Of a DNA stretch of 8,016 bases, positions 1 through 5,365 are shown piece after piece; position 1 is the first letter of the stretch, and each line of letters begins with the position of its first letter. The position numbers and the translations under genes are program-made. This DNA is from Halobacteriales archaeon QH_10_65_19. Its GTDB lineage: Archaea; Halobacteriota; Halobacteria; Halobacteriales; Haloarculaceae. The notes beneath the pieces are model-generated. The model saw only the letters and a list, made by a program, of their open reading frames with translations. It did not search any database and was not told the origin of the DNA. The stretch covers positions 1-8,016 of the forward strand of contig PXQK01000084.1 in the NCBI GenBank assembly GCA_003022085.1. Direction: 5' to 3'.

Positions 1-366
1 GTTCACCTCGACTGTCTCCCGGAACTCGGCTGTATCCACGGTTTCGGGGGTTCCCATTGCAGTGACCGGGTTGATGCCCGCGTTGTTCACCAGGACGTCT
101 ACGCCGCCGAGCTCCTCGTCCACGCGGTCGAACAGTGTGTCGACAGCCGTCTGATCGGTCACGTCCGTCGGGACTTCCAGGGACCGTCCCCCCTGGTCGC
201 GGACAGCCCCGGCGGCCTCGCTCACGTCTGACTCCGTTCGGGAGACCGGAACGACGTCTCCACCTGCCGCCGCGAACGCGCGAGGGATCGCCAGCCCGAT
301 GCCGCGTGTACCCCCGGTGACGACCGCCACACTGCCGGTCAGGTCGGGTTCAATTGCTGTCATCAT
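1..366 (-). CDS. Short-chain dehydrogenase/reductase (SDR), N-terminal part, runs off window
   Basis: Reading the minus strand from the ATG at 366 gives 122 residues with no stop before the window edge. The start is a double ATG (366 or 363), so M1 or M2 may be used. The N-terminal Rossmann half of a classical SDR is visible: TGGTRGIG (residues 17-24) is the TGxxxGxG dinucleotide-binding motif, Arg43 just after the second strand suggests NADP(H) preference, Asp68 fits the adenine-contacting DV motif, and NNAG is at 94-97. The last residue, N122 in EVN, fits the conserved Asn of the SDR catalytic tetrad. The Ser and YxxxK catalytic residues lie outside the window. SDRs oxidise or reduce alcohols and ketones. 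Next to an acyl-CoA dehydrogenase and MaoC hydratases, a 3-hydroxyacyl-CoA dehydrogenase role is possible but is inference. It is divergent from the RidA operon. A proline at position 28 (GLAIPRAF) is unusual for that helix. Confidence 0.9.
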   Translation of the reverse strand, partial: MMTAIEPDLTGSVAVVTGGTRGIGLAIPRAFAAAGGDVVPVSRTESDVSEAAGAVRDQGGRSLEVPTDVTDQTAVDTLFDRVDEELGGVDVLVNNAGINPVTAMGTPETVDTAEFRETVEVN

Positions 367-404
367 GCTCGCTGCGTCCGCCCTTGGCAAGCCTCTTTCG
401 GGGG

Positions 405-425
405 AGTAGCTTCATACGTACCCGC
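405..425 (+). promoter_or_regulatory. Candidate core promoter of the ridA-acd-maoC operon
   Basis: TTCATACGTA at 411-420 is centred about 26 bases upstream of the ATG at 441, the usual distance of an archaeal TATA box from the start of a leaderless transcript. The match to a haloarchaeal TATA/BRE is only moderate. The 74-base gap 367-440 must hold the promoters of both this operon and the divergent SDR gene. On the SDR side I see no convincing TATA element. Confidence 0.35.
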
Positions 426-440
426 GTCTATACTCGAAGC

Positions 441-860
441 ATGCGAAAGGAGGTTGTCACGCCACCGGAGCTGGCGGAGCCGAGCGGGTTCAACCACGGA
501 CTCGTCGTGGACGGCGGCCGGACGCTGTATCTCGCCGGACAGGACGCCACCGGTCCCGACGGGGAGATCGTTGCGCCCGGCGACCTGATCGGCCAGTTCG
601 AGCAGGTGATGGAGAATCTTGTGGCCGTGGTCGAGGAGGCCGGCGGCTCGGGTGCGGACATCGTCAAACTGAACCTGTTCGTCGCGGACCGCGAACAGTA
701 CCGCGCACACCTGGGCGAGGTCGGCGAGATATTCGCGGCGCACGTCGACGAATATCCGGCAATGGCGCTGTTCGAGGTGAGCGGGTTCTTCAAGAAGGAG
801 GCACTCGTCGAGATGGAGGGGTTTGCTGTCCTCGACGAAGAAACGGGGGGCCAGGGATGA
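441..860 (+). CDS. RidA/YjgF/YER057c/UK114 family protein lacking the usual catalytic Arg
   Basis: 139 residues, a normal length for this small trimeric family, covering the whole domain: YLAGQDATGPDG near 30-41, the helix GQFEQVMENLVAVVEEAG near 51-68, DIVKLNLFV at 73-81, and the C-terminal LVEMEGFAV near 122-130. Archetypal RidA enzymes hydrolyse reactive enamine/imine intermediates and carry an Arg in a PAR(S/T) segment near the C-terminus. Here that segment is YPAMALFEV, so the position is Met108. Glu124 in VEME matches the conserved acidic residue. This places the protein among Rid subgroups without the Arg, whose chemistry is less certain; generic imine deaminase activity should not be assumed. 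I chose ATG 441 over the in-frame ATG at 354 because the family fold begins soon after 441, the extra 29 residues are basic and unlike the family, and a TATA-like element lies 26 bases upstream. Its stop overlaps the next start by 4 bases (ATGA), implying translational coupling to the dehydrogenase. Confidence 0.88.
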   Translation: MRKEVVTPPELAEPSGFNHGLVVDGGRTLYLAGQDATGPDGEIVAPGDLIGQFEQVMENLVAVVEEAGGSGADIVKLNLFVADREQYRAHLGEVGEIFAAHVDEYPAMALFEVSGFFKKEALVEMEGFAVLDEETGGQG

Positions 861-2020
861 TCGATCGGTTCGAGCTTGCAGAGCGCCACGAGCACCACCG
901 CGAGGCGGTCCGCGAGTACTGCGAGGCAGAGATCGAACCGCATGTCGAGCGACACGAGCGCGACGGAACGTTCCCCGAGGCGATTGTCCGCGAGATGGGG
1001 GCAGCCGGCCTGATCGGCATCCCGTTCCCGACGGACGTCGGCGGGGAGGGCGAGGATTACCGGTCGTTCGCGATCACCGTCGAGGAACTCGCCCGTTCGT
1101 GGAAACTCGTCGCGGGTGCGGCCAACATCGCCTGCGGGCTTGTCGGCTATCCCATCGAGGGGTTCGGCACCGACACACAGCGCGAGGAGTGGCTCGGCAA
1201 GATCTGCGCCGGGGAGTGGATTCCTGCGTTTGCGCTCACCGAACCCGAGGCGGGGAGCGACGCATCAGCGCTCGGGACGACCGCCGAACGCGACACACAC
1301 GCCGACGAGTGGGTCATCGACGGCCACAAGGTCTGGACGACACACGGCGGGGTCGCCGACTTCCTGCTCGTCGTCGCCCGGACCGGCGAGGGCGAACGAG
1401 GGCACGACGGTATCAGCCTCATCGGGGTTCCAAACCCGCAGGAGCGCGACGGGTTCGAGGTCGAGCGCAACATCCCCTGCATGGAGGGCGACGCGGCAAT
1501 CGAGAGCGAACTCCGGTTCGACGGCCTCCGCGTGCCGGCCGAGAACCTCGTCGGCGAGGAGGGACGGGGCTTTCGCTACATCATGGAGGGGCTGGATATC
1601 GGCCGCCTCGGAACGGCAGCACAGGGGGTCGGCATCGCACAGGGGGCCTTCGAGGCCAGCCGCGCGTTCGCCGACGAGCGCGAGCAGTTCGGCAAACCGA
1701 TCCGCGAGTTCCAGGGGATCGGGTTCAAACTCGCCGATATGGCCTCGGAGATCGAGGCCGCGCGGTTGCTGACACTCGGTGCCGCCGACGGACGAGACCG
1801 CGGCGAGCGGATCACAAAGGAGGCGGCGATGGCAAAGACGTTCGCGACAGACGTGGCGATGGACGTCTCCACCGAGGCGGTCCAGGTACACGGCTCCCGG
1901 GGGTACTCGAAGGAGTACCCGGTCGAACGCTACATGCGGGAGGCGAAGGGAACACAGATCTACGACGGGACAAACGAGGTCAACCGGATCGTGATCCTCA
2001 ACCGGCTCTACGATGACTGA
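857..2020 (+). CDS. Acyl-CoA dehydrogenase (FAD-dependent)
   Basis: 387 residues, the standard length of a soluble tetrameric acyl-CoA dehydrogenase, which makes the alpha,beta double bond of an acyl-CoA and passes electrons to electron-transfer flavoprotein. Domain order is normal: N-terminal helical domain to about 120, beta domain about 120-230, C-terminal helical domain about 240-387. Family signature 1 is ALTEPEAGSDASA at 126-138. FAD-contacting WVIDGHKVWTT is at 142-152. The EREQFGKPI helix starts near 274. Signature 2 runs from Q343 (QVHGSRGY) to E362. The usual catalytic Glu of the YEGT motif is Asp370 (IYDGTNEVNR, codon GAC 1964-1966). The alternative base position used by isovaleryl-CoA dehydrogenase (LDLERL) is Gly249 here (LDIGRL), so Asp370 is the only obvious base. 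Chain-length specificity cannot be read. The start overlaps the ridA stop by 4 bases, and the end overlaps the maoC start by 8 bases. It is the middle gene of a three-gene operon. Confidence 0.95.
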   Translation: MIDRFELAERHEHHREAVREYCEAEIEPHVERHERDGTFPEAIVREMGAAGLIGIPFPTDVGGEGEDYRSFAITVEELARSWKLVAGAANIACGLVGYPIEGFGTDTQREEWLGKICAGEWIPAFALTEPEAGSDASALGTTAERDTHADEWVIDGHKVWTTHGGVADFLLVVARTGEGERGHDGISLIGVPNPQERDGFEVERNIPCMEGDAAIESELRFDGLRVPAENLVGEEGRGFRYIMEGLDIGRLGTAAQGVGIAQGAFEASRAFADEREQFGKPIREFQGIGFKLADMASEIEAARLLTLGAADGRDRGERITKEAAMAKTFATDVAMDVSTEAVQVHGSRGYSKEYPVERYMREAKGTQIYDGTNEVNRIVILNRLYDD

Positions 2021-2519
2021 CAGTACCGCTAACGAGCCGACGGCTGACGGAAGCCGTCTGCAGTACATCGAGGATCTTCGGGTCGGACAGAGCTGGGAGC
2101 CGGGCAGCGTCACGTTCACCGAGTCGGAGGTCCTCGCGTTCGCGGAGGAGTTCGACCCCCAGCCGTTCCACGTCGATCCGGAGGCGGCTGGGCGCCACTT
2201 CGACGGGCTGATCGCGAGCGGCTGGCACACGGCGGCGGCGTGTATGCGACCGTTTGCGACCGAGGTGCTCTCCGACGTCGCGGTCGTGGCCGCCCTCGGG
2301 ATCGAGGACCTCCGGTGGCACGCGCCGGTGTACCCCGGCGACACGCTCTCCGTGGCGGTGTCCGTCGTCGATACGGAGCCCTGGAACGACCGGCGTGGAA
2401 AAGTGACCTTCGGGCTCGACGCGACCGACGGGGACGGCGACCGGGTCCACTCCCGGAAGGATCTCGTGCTCGTCGAGCGGCGGAGTCCCGATACCGGGGC
2501 CGGAAACGGCGATCGGTGA
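2013..2519 (+). CDS. MaoC-family (R)-specific enoyl-CoA hydratase, copy 1
   Basis: 168 residues forming a single hot-dog domain, preceded by about 17 acidic/polar residues that copy 2 (5366-5815) lacks. The hydratase-2 motif is FDPQPFHVD, with Asp48 and His53 separated by five positions as in the catalytic Asp/His pair of PhaJ/MaoC hydratases. It is followed by IASGWHTAAACMR near 67-79 and RWHAPVYPGD near 101-110. The likely role is hydration of the 2-enoyl-CoA made by the dehydrogenase encoded just upstream, whose last 8 bases overlap this start; that overlap fixes the ATG at 2013. By eye about half of the aligned positions match copy 2. It could also act on an unusual branched or dicarboxylic acyl-CoA, since the DPQPFHVD/SGWHTA type covers several substrates. 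Confidence 0.9.
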   Translation: MTDSTANEPTADGSRLQYIEDLRVGQSWEPGSVTFTESEVLAFAEEFDPQPFHVDPEAAGRHFDGLIASGWHTAAACMRPFATEVLSDVAVVAALGIEDLRWHAPVYPGDTLSVAVSVVDTEPWNDRRGKVTFGLDATDGDGDRVHSRKDLVLVERRSPDTGAGNGDR

Positions 2520-2604
2520 CTGGTCCGGCGACCCTCCTGACGTCGGTGACCAGTCCGGCGACGCTCCAGGGGCCGATGATCGGTCCGCCGCCGCGCGAGT
2601 GGAC
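2515..2604 (+). repeat. Three tandem 30-bp units between maoC copy 1 and livG
   Basis: Units start at 2515, 2545 and 2575. The first two share GGTGAC, then (T/C)(G/A)GTCCGGCGAC(C/G)CTCC: 20 of their first 23 positions are identical. The third is degenerate (GATGATCGGTCCGCCGCC at its start). Unit 1 covers the maoC stop codon, and unit 3 ends at the BRE-like bases of the livG promoter. A 30-bp period is close to three helical turns, so the units face the same way. Read as codons in frame 2515 the repeat is also ten residues long (GDWSGDPPDV, GDQSGDAPGA), so decay of a coding repeat is an alternative to an operator array. Confidence 0.6.
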
Positions 2605-2616
2605 AAAACTCATAAG
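2603..2616 (+). promoter_or_regulatory. Candidate BRE/TATA promoter of livGF
   Basis: ACAAAA (2603-2608) followed by CTCATAAG (2609-2616) is the most A/T-rich stretch in the spacer and lies about 27 bases before the ATG at 2640, fitting a leaderless or nearly leaderless haloarchaeal transcript. It suggests that livGF has its own promoter and is not only read through from the upstream operon. Confidence 0.5.
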
Positions 2617-2639
2617 CGTGCTACAAGTGAGTGCACAGT

Positions 2640-3365
2640 ATGCTCGATGTCGCGGGACTAACGAAGACGTTTGGCGGTCTCACAGCTGTCGACGACGTCC
2701 ACTTCACGATCGATCGAGGCGAACTCGTCGGCCTCATCGGTCCCAACGGCGCGGGCAAGACGACGCTGTTCAACACGGTGACTGGCGTGTTGAAGCCCGA
2801 CTCGGGGACAGTCACGTTCGAAGGGGAGGAGATCACGAACGCGAAGCCGAGCAGGATCAACAAGCACGGCATCGCCCGGACGTTCCAGATCGTCCGGACG
2901 TTCGACGAGTCGACAGTTCTCGAGAACGTGACCACCGGCGCGGTCTTCGGCGCGAGCAGGAGCCGATCGATCGTGGAGAGCCGGGACGCCGCACGGGAGT
3001 ACATCTCCTTTGTGGGGCTCGACGGGAAGGCGGACAACGAGACCAGCGAGCTGACGATTGCGGACCGCAAGCACGTCGAACTCGCGCGGGCGCTGGCCTG
3101 TGAACCCGACCTCCTCATGCTCGACGAACTGGGCAGCGGCCTCACGCCCAGGGAGATCGATGACCTCTGTGGGACAATCGAACGGGTCCGGGAGGAACTG
3201 GGCGTCTCGGTCCTCTGGATCGAACACATCATGGACGCGATCATGGACCACACCGACCGGATTCTGGTCCTCAACGAGGGCGAACTCATCGCCAACGGAC
3301 CGCCGGGGGAGATCCAGCAGGACGAAGCCGTGTCGCGTGCCTACCTGGGAGGTGTCGAGGCGTGA
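2640..3365 (+). CDS. livG: HAAT-family ABC transporter ATPase, LivG type
   Basis: 241 residues, near the family norm. ATPase subunit of a branched-chain-amino-acid-type importer, acting on the cytoplasmic face with LivF and the permeases LivH and LivM. Walker A is GPNGAGKT (34-41), the Q-loop Gln is Q83 in RTFQIVR, Walker B is LLMLDE (158-163), and the switch His is H196 in IEHIMDAIMDHTDRI, typical of LivG. The ABC signature is atypical: LTIADRK (138-144) replaces LSYGQQ/LSGGQ, although the following HVELARAL is normal. Walker B continues DEL rather than DEP. ATG 2640 is preferred to the in-frame GTG 2631 because it puts the TATA-like element at the right distance and starts at the usual family position (MLDVAGLTKTFGG). 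The stop overlaps the livF start by 4 bases. The substrate is set by the receptor and permeases, so amino acid transport is not proven. Confidence 0.93.
   Translation: MLDVAGLTKTFGGLTAVDDVHFTIDRGELVGLIGPNGAGKTTLFNTVTGVLKPDSGTVTFEGEEITNAKPSRINKHGIARTFQIVRTFDESTVLENVTTGAVFGASRSRSIVESRDAAREYISFVGLDGKADNETSELTIADRKHVELARALACEPDLLMLDELGSGLTPREIDDLCGTIERVREELGVSVLWIEHIMDAIMDHTDRILVLNEGELIANGPPGEIQQDEAVSRAYLGGVEA
3347..3354 (+). promoter_or_regulatory. Shine-Dalgarno sequence of livF
   Basis: GGGAGGTG ends 7 bases before GTG 3362 and matches the anti-SD end of archaeal 16S rRNA well. It sits inside the last codons of livG and decides the GTG start of livF. Confidence 0.7.
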
Positions 3366-4120
3366 CCGACGCTGCCGGGGACCAGGACAACGGGACCGGA
3401 GTGAACGGGGACGGCAGCGGGGGAGTCGTCGTCGAGAACGTCGACGTCGCCTACGGCGACCTGCAGGTACTCTGGGACGTCTCGCTCGACATCAACCCCG
3501 ACGACAGAATCGTGGCACTGGTGGGGCCAAACGGCGCGGGCAAGACGACGCTTCTGAAGACGCTGTCAGGCCTCCTCCGCCCGACTGCGGGGAAGATCCG
3601 GATATTTGGCGCCGACAGCGCCGACCTGTCGCCGTCGGAGATCGTTCGCCGGGGTTTCGTCCACGTCCCGGAGGCCCGGAACCTGTTCGACGAGATGTCG
3701 GTCCGGGAGAACCTCCAGATGGGGGCGTACACGGAACGCGACCAGTTCGAGGAGACGCTCGCGGACGTCTACGACGTGTTCCCGGTGCTGGAGGAACGGG
3801 CCGACCAGGCCGCGGGGACGCTGTCCGGCGGCGAACAGCAGATGCTCGCGATCGGCCGCGGGCTGATGGTCCAGCCCCGGGTTCTCGCGCTCGACGAACT
3901 CTCGGTCGGTCTGGCGCCACAGCTGACCGAGCGTGTCTTCCAAAAGGTCGACGACATCAGCGACGAGGTGACGGTACTGCTGACCGAACAGCACGTTACC
4001 GAGGCACTAGAACTCGCGGACAGGGCCCTTCTCCTGGAGAACGGGCGTCTCGTCGCGAAGGGTGACGGCGACGAACTGCTCGGCTCCGAACACATCCGCG
4101 ACGCGTATCTCCGGGCCTGA
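3362..4120 (+). CDS. livF: HAAT-family ABC transporter ATPase, LivF type
   Basis: 252 residues, the second ATPase of the importer. The first 21 residues (Asp/Gly/Asn-rich) are an extension in front of the family start VVVENVDVAYGDLQVLWDVSL. Walker A is GPNGAGKT (55-62), HVPEARNLFDEMSVRENL at 101-118 is the LivF-type Q-loop region, the signature LSGGEQQ (154-160) is canonical, and Walker B is LALDE (175-179). The switch region is LLTEQHVTEALELADR, with Gln where most ABC proteins have the His, as is usual in LivF. As in LivG, the residue after the Walker B Glu is Leu (DELS) where most relatives have Pro (DEPS). GTG at 3362 is supported by a strong Shine-Dalgarno sequence 7 bases upstream and by the ATPase-to-ATPase 4-base overlap. 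The two sites of the LivGF pair are therefore unequal: canonical signature here, degenerate in LivG. Confidence 0.94.
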   Translation: MTDAAGDQDNGTGVNGDGSGGVVVENVDVAYGDLQVLWDVSLDINPDDRIVALVGPNGAGKTTLLKTLSGLLRPTAGKIRIFGADSADLSPSEIVRRGFVHVPEARNLFDEMSVRENLQMGAYTERDQFEETLADVYDVFPVLEERADQAAGTLSGGEQQMLAIGRGLMVQPRVLALDELSVGLAPQLTERVFQKVDDISDEVTVLLTEQHVTEALELADRALLLENGRLVAKGDGDELLGSEHIRDAYLRA

Positions 4121-4131
4121 CCGGCGGTTTT
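4111..4131 (+). terminator. Possible weak terminator after livF
   Basis: CCGG at 4111-4114 and 4121-4124 can pair around the livF stop, and TTTT follows at 4128-4131. Archaeal termination mostly needs the T-run, and this one is short. The gap 4121-4165 between the convergent livF and livK ends otherwise shows only a short bulged stem (TCCC/GGGA) near 4138-4148. Confidence 0.25.
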
Positions 4132-4165
4132 GGGTGGTTCCCGTTGGGACCCGTGTGTGTCGCGA

Positions 4166-5251
4166 TCAGAAGTCCCACTCGTCGGGATCGAACGTCGGGA
4201 GCGGGTCGCTGCGGTACAGTTCCTCGAGGTGCCACTCGCCCTCGGAGTAGTACTCGGGTGCCCCTGACTGGATTGTCGAGAGCATGTGGATCAGGTTGCT
4301 CACCTCGCCGTACTCGTTGTAGTTGATCGGGTTCTCCAGCAGCACGTCGAACTCGTTTTCCCGCAGCGCGTCCGCGATGTCGGCCGAGTCCGTCGAGTCG
4401 GCCGCCTCTATCGCCTCGGCGAACATCTGCACCGTCGAGTAGCCGTAGGCCTCGTGCGTGTCGAACCGGTTGCCGGTGTCCTCGGCGTACCGTTCGGCCA
4501 CCTCGACAAAGTCGTCGCTGTACGGGTTGGAGACGTGCTGGTGTGCGAACGTCGCGGAGTTCTCGCCGAGCGCCTCGTTGAGAACCCCTGGCGGGAACCC
4601 GGCACCGACGGTGAAATCGTGGTTCATACCCAGGTCGATCGCCTGGCTGTGGATCGTCGGCGAGCCGGGTGGGTGCCCCGAGGCGAGGATCACCTCGGAG
4701 TCCTCGGGGAGGTTCCGGAGGACCGGCGCGAAGTCGCTCGTGCTCACCGGGGTGACCTCCATCGAGAGGTTGATGCTGTCGGGAACCAGTTCTCCGAGCA
4801 CGGTCTCGACACTGCGCCCCCACTCGTAGTCACCGATGACCGCCCCGACCTCGCTGTACCCCTGCTCGTCGATCATTCCCAGCACGGACCGCATGTCCGT
4901 CACCGCAGAGTGTGAGCCCATCCGGAACGTGTAGCGCGTGTCCTTCGGAAGGATCCGGTGTGAGCCGGCCATGTGCAGGACCAGCGGTGCCTCCAGTTCC
5001 TCGGCCGTGTCCCGGGTCGTGATGCCGACGTCACTCGACACCGGCCCTGTTAGTGCCACGGCACCGTCCTCCTCGACCATCTCCCGGAACAGCGTGTCGG
5101 CCTCGCCGGGATCGCTCTCTGTGTCTGCCTCTGTGAACTCCAGGTCTCGCCCGAGAACGCCACCGTCGGCGTTTATTTCGTCCCTGGCGAACGCCATACC
5201 GGCGCTGTGGGCCGCTCCCCACGGGGCGAAGCCCCCCGACTGTGGCTGCAA
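4166..5251 (-). CDS. livK: HAAT-family substrate-binding protein (LivK type), start and secretion signal missing
   Basis: Receptor (periplasmic-binding type I fold, Peripla_BP_6) that would capture the ligand outside the membrane and deliver it to LivHM. About 361 residues from the TTG at 5251 to the TGA at 4166-4168. Recognisable segments are GMAFARDEINADGGVLGRDL near 18-37, ALTGPVSSDVG near 54-64, and VGAVIGDYEWGRSVE in the second lobe. The open frame extends upstream to codon 5300-5302 and encodes GGGDDGPITIGSLQPQSGG, which is the expected mature N-terminus including the first beta strand (ITIGSLQP). This stretch has no ATG or GTG, and an in-frame TGA precedes it at 5303-5305. TTG 5251 would cut into the first strand and give a cytosolic protein. 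Haloarchaeal receptors of this family normally have a Tat or Sec signal and a lipobox Cys just before such a Gly/Asp linker; both are absent. It is probably a recently damaged gene, or an assembly error. It is convergent with livF and downstream of maoC copy 2. Confidence 0.8.
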   Translation of the reverse strand: MQPQSGGFAPWGAAHSAGMAFARDEINADGGVLGRDLEFTEADTESDPGEADTLFREMVEEDGAVALTGPVSSDVGITTRDTAEELEAPLVLHMAGSHRILPKDTRYTFRMGSHSAVTDMRSVLGMIDEQGYSEVGAVIGDYEWGRSVETVLGELVPDSINLSMEVTPVSTSDFAPVLRNLPEDSEVILASGHPPGSPTIHSQAIDLGMNHDFTVGAGFPPGVLNEALGENSATFAHQHVSNPYSDDFVEVAERYAEDTGNRFDTHEAYGYSTVQMFAEAIEAADSTDSADIADALRENEFDVLLENPINYNEYGEVSNLIHMLSTIQSGAPEYYSEGEWHLEELYRSDPLPTFDPDEWDF

Positions 5252-5318
5252 CGAACCGATCGTGATCGGCCCGTCGTCGCCGCCGCCAATGGTTTGTCTC
5301 CGTCATCTCGTTATTCAC
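5252..5318 (-). pseudogene. Displaced 5' remnant of livK (start plus Arg run in the wrong frame)
   Basis: Downstream of a good TATA element, GTG 5318 and ATG 5306 open a frame reading VNNE-MTETNHWRRRRR, like the charged n-region of a twin-arginine signal. It is one base out of phase with livK and continues as unrelated codons to a stop near 5031. No hydrophobic segment and no Cys lie between it and the mature livK sequence. The same bases around 5275-5290 read W-R-R-R-R in this frame and G-G-G-D-D in the livK frame. I interpret it as the scar of a deletion that removed the rest of the signal peptide and the lipobox. Confidence 0.55.
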
Positions 5319-5344
5319 ACCCCAAACAATACCCAAGGAACACA

Positions 5345-5357
5345 TTAATTTTTGGTC
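5345..5357 (-). promoter_or_regulatory. BRE/TATA promoter of livK
   Basis: On the minus strand ACCAAAAATTAAT runs from about 5357 to 5345, one of the most A/T-rich spots in the window. It starts 8 bases past the maoC copy 2 stop. A start site about 26 bases downstream would fall near 5322, just before GTG 5318 and ATG 5306. It argues that livK has, or had, its own transcript with a very short leader starting at those codons rather than at TTG 5251. Confidence 0.55.
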
Positions 5358-5365
5358 ACGAAATC

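Noticed and set aside
354..440. Longer RidA start at ATG 354, adding 29 residues
   Set aside because: The extra residues are basic and low-complexity (unlike a haloarchaeal protein), overlap the divergent SDR start, and precede the TATA-like element. The family domain begins just after ATG 441.
445..453. AAAGGAGGT, a perfect Shine-Dalgarno match just inside ridA
   Set aside because: No start codon lies at a suitable distance downstream in any sensible frame. It is the Lys-Glu-Val codons of RidA.
2518..2555. GACTGGTC / GACCAGTC inverted pair as a maoC terminator hairpin
   Set aside because: The 22-base loop, 8-bp stem and absence of a T-run make it weak. The pairing falls out of the 30-bp tandem repeat.
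2631..2639. GTG 2631 as the livG start
   Set aside because: It adds only three residues before the family start and sits too close to the TATA-like element. ATG 2640 fits better, though GTG is not excluded.
2240..3103. Long plus-strand frame across maoC and livG
   Set aside because: Arg-rich translation with no family resemblance; a shadow of the two real genes in another frame.
4286..4915. 209-residue plus-strand frame opposite livK
   Set aside because: Its composition follows the complement of Asp/Glu-rich livK codons, with no recognisable domain, promoter or ribosome site.
5223..5235. GGGGC-GAA-GCCCC hairpin in the 5' part of livK as a regulatory RNA element
   Set aside because: It coincides with the ordinary Gly-Phe-Ala-Pro codons of the mature receptor, and its short GC stem is expected by chance at this GC content.
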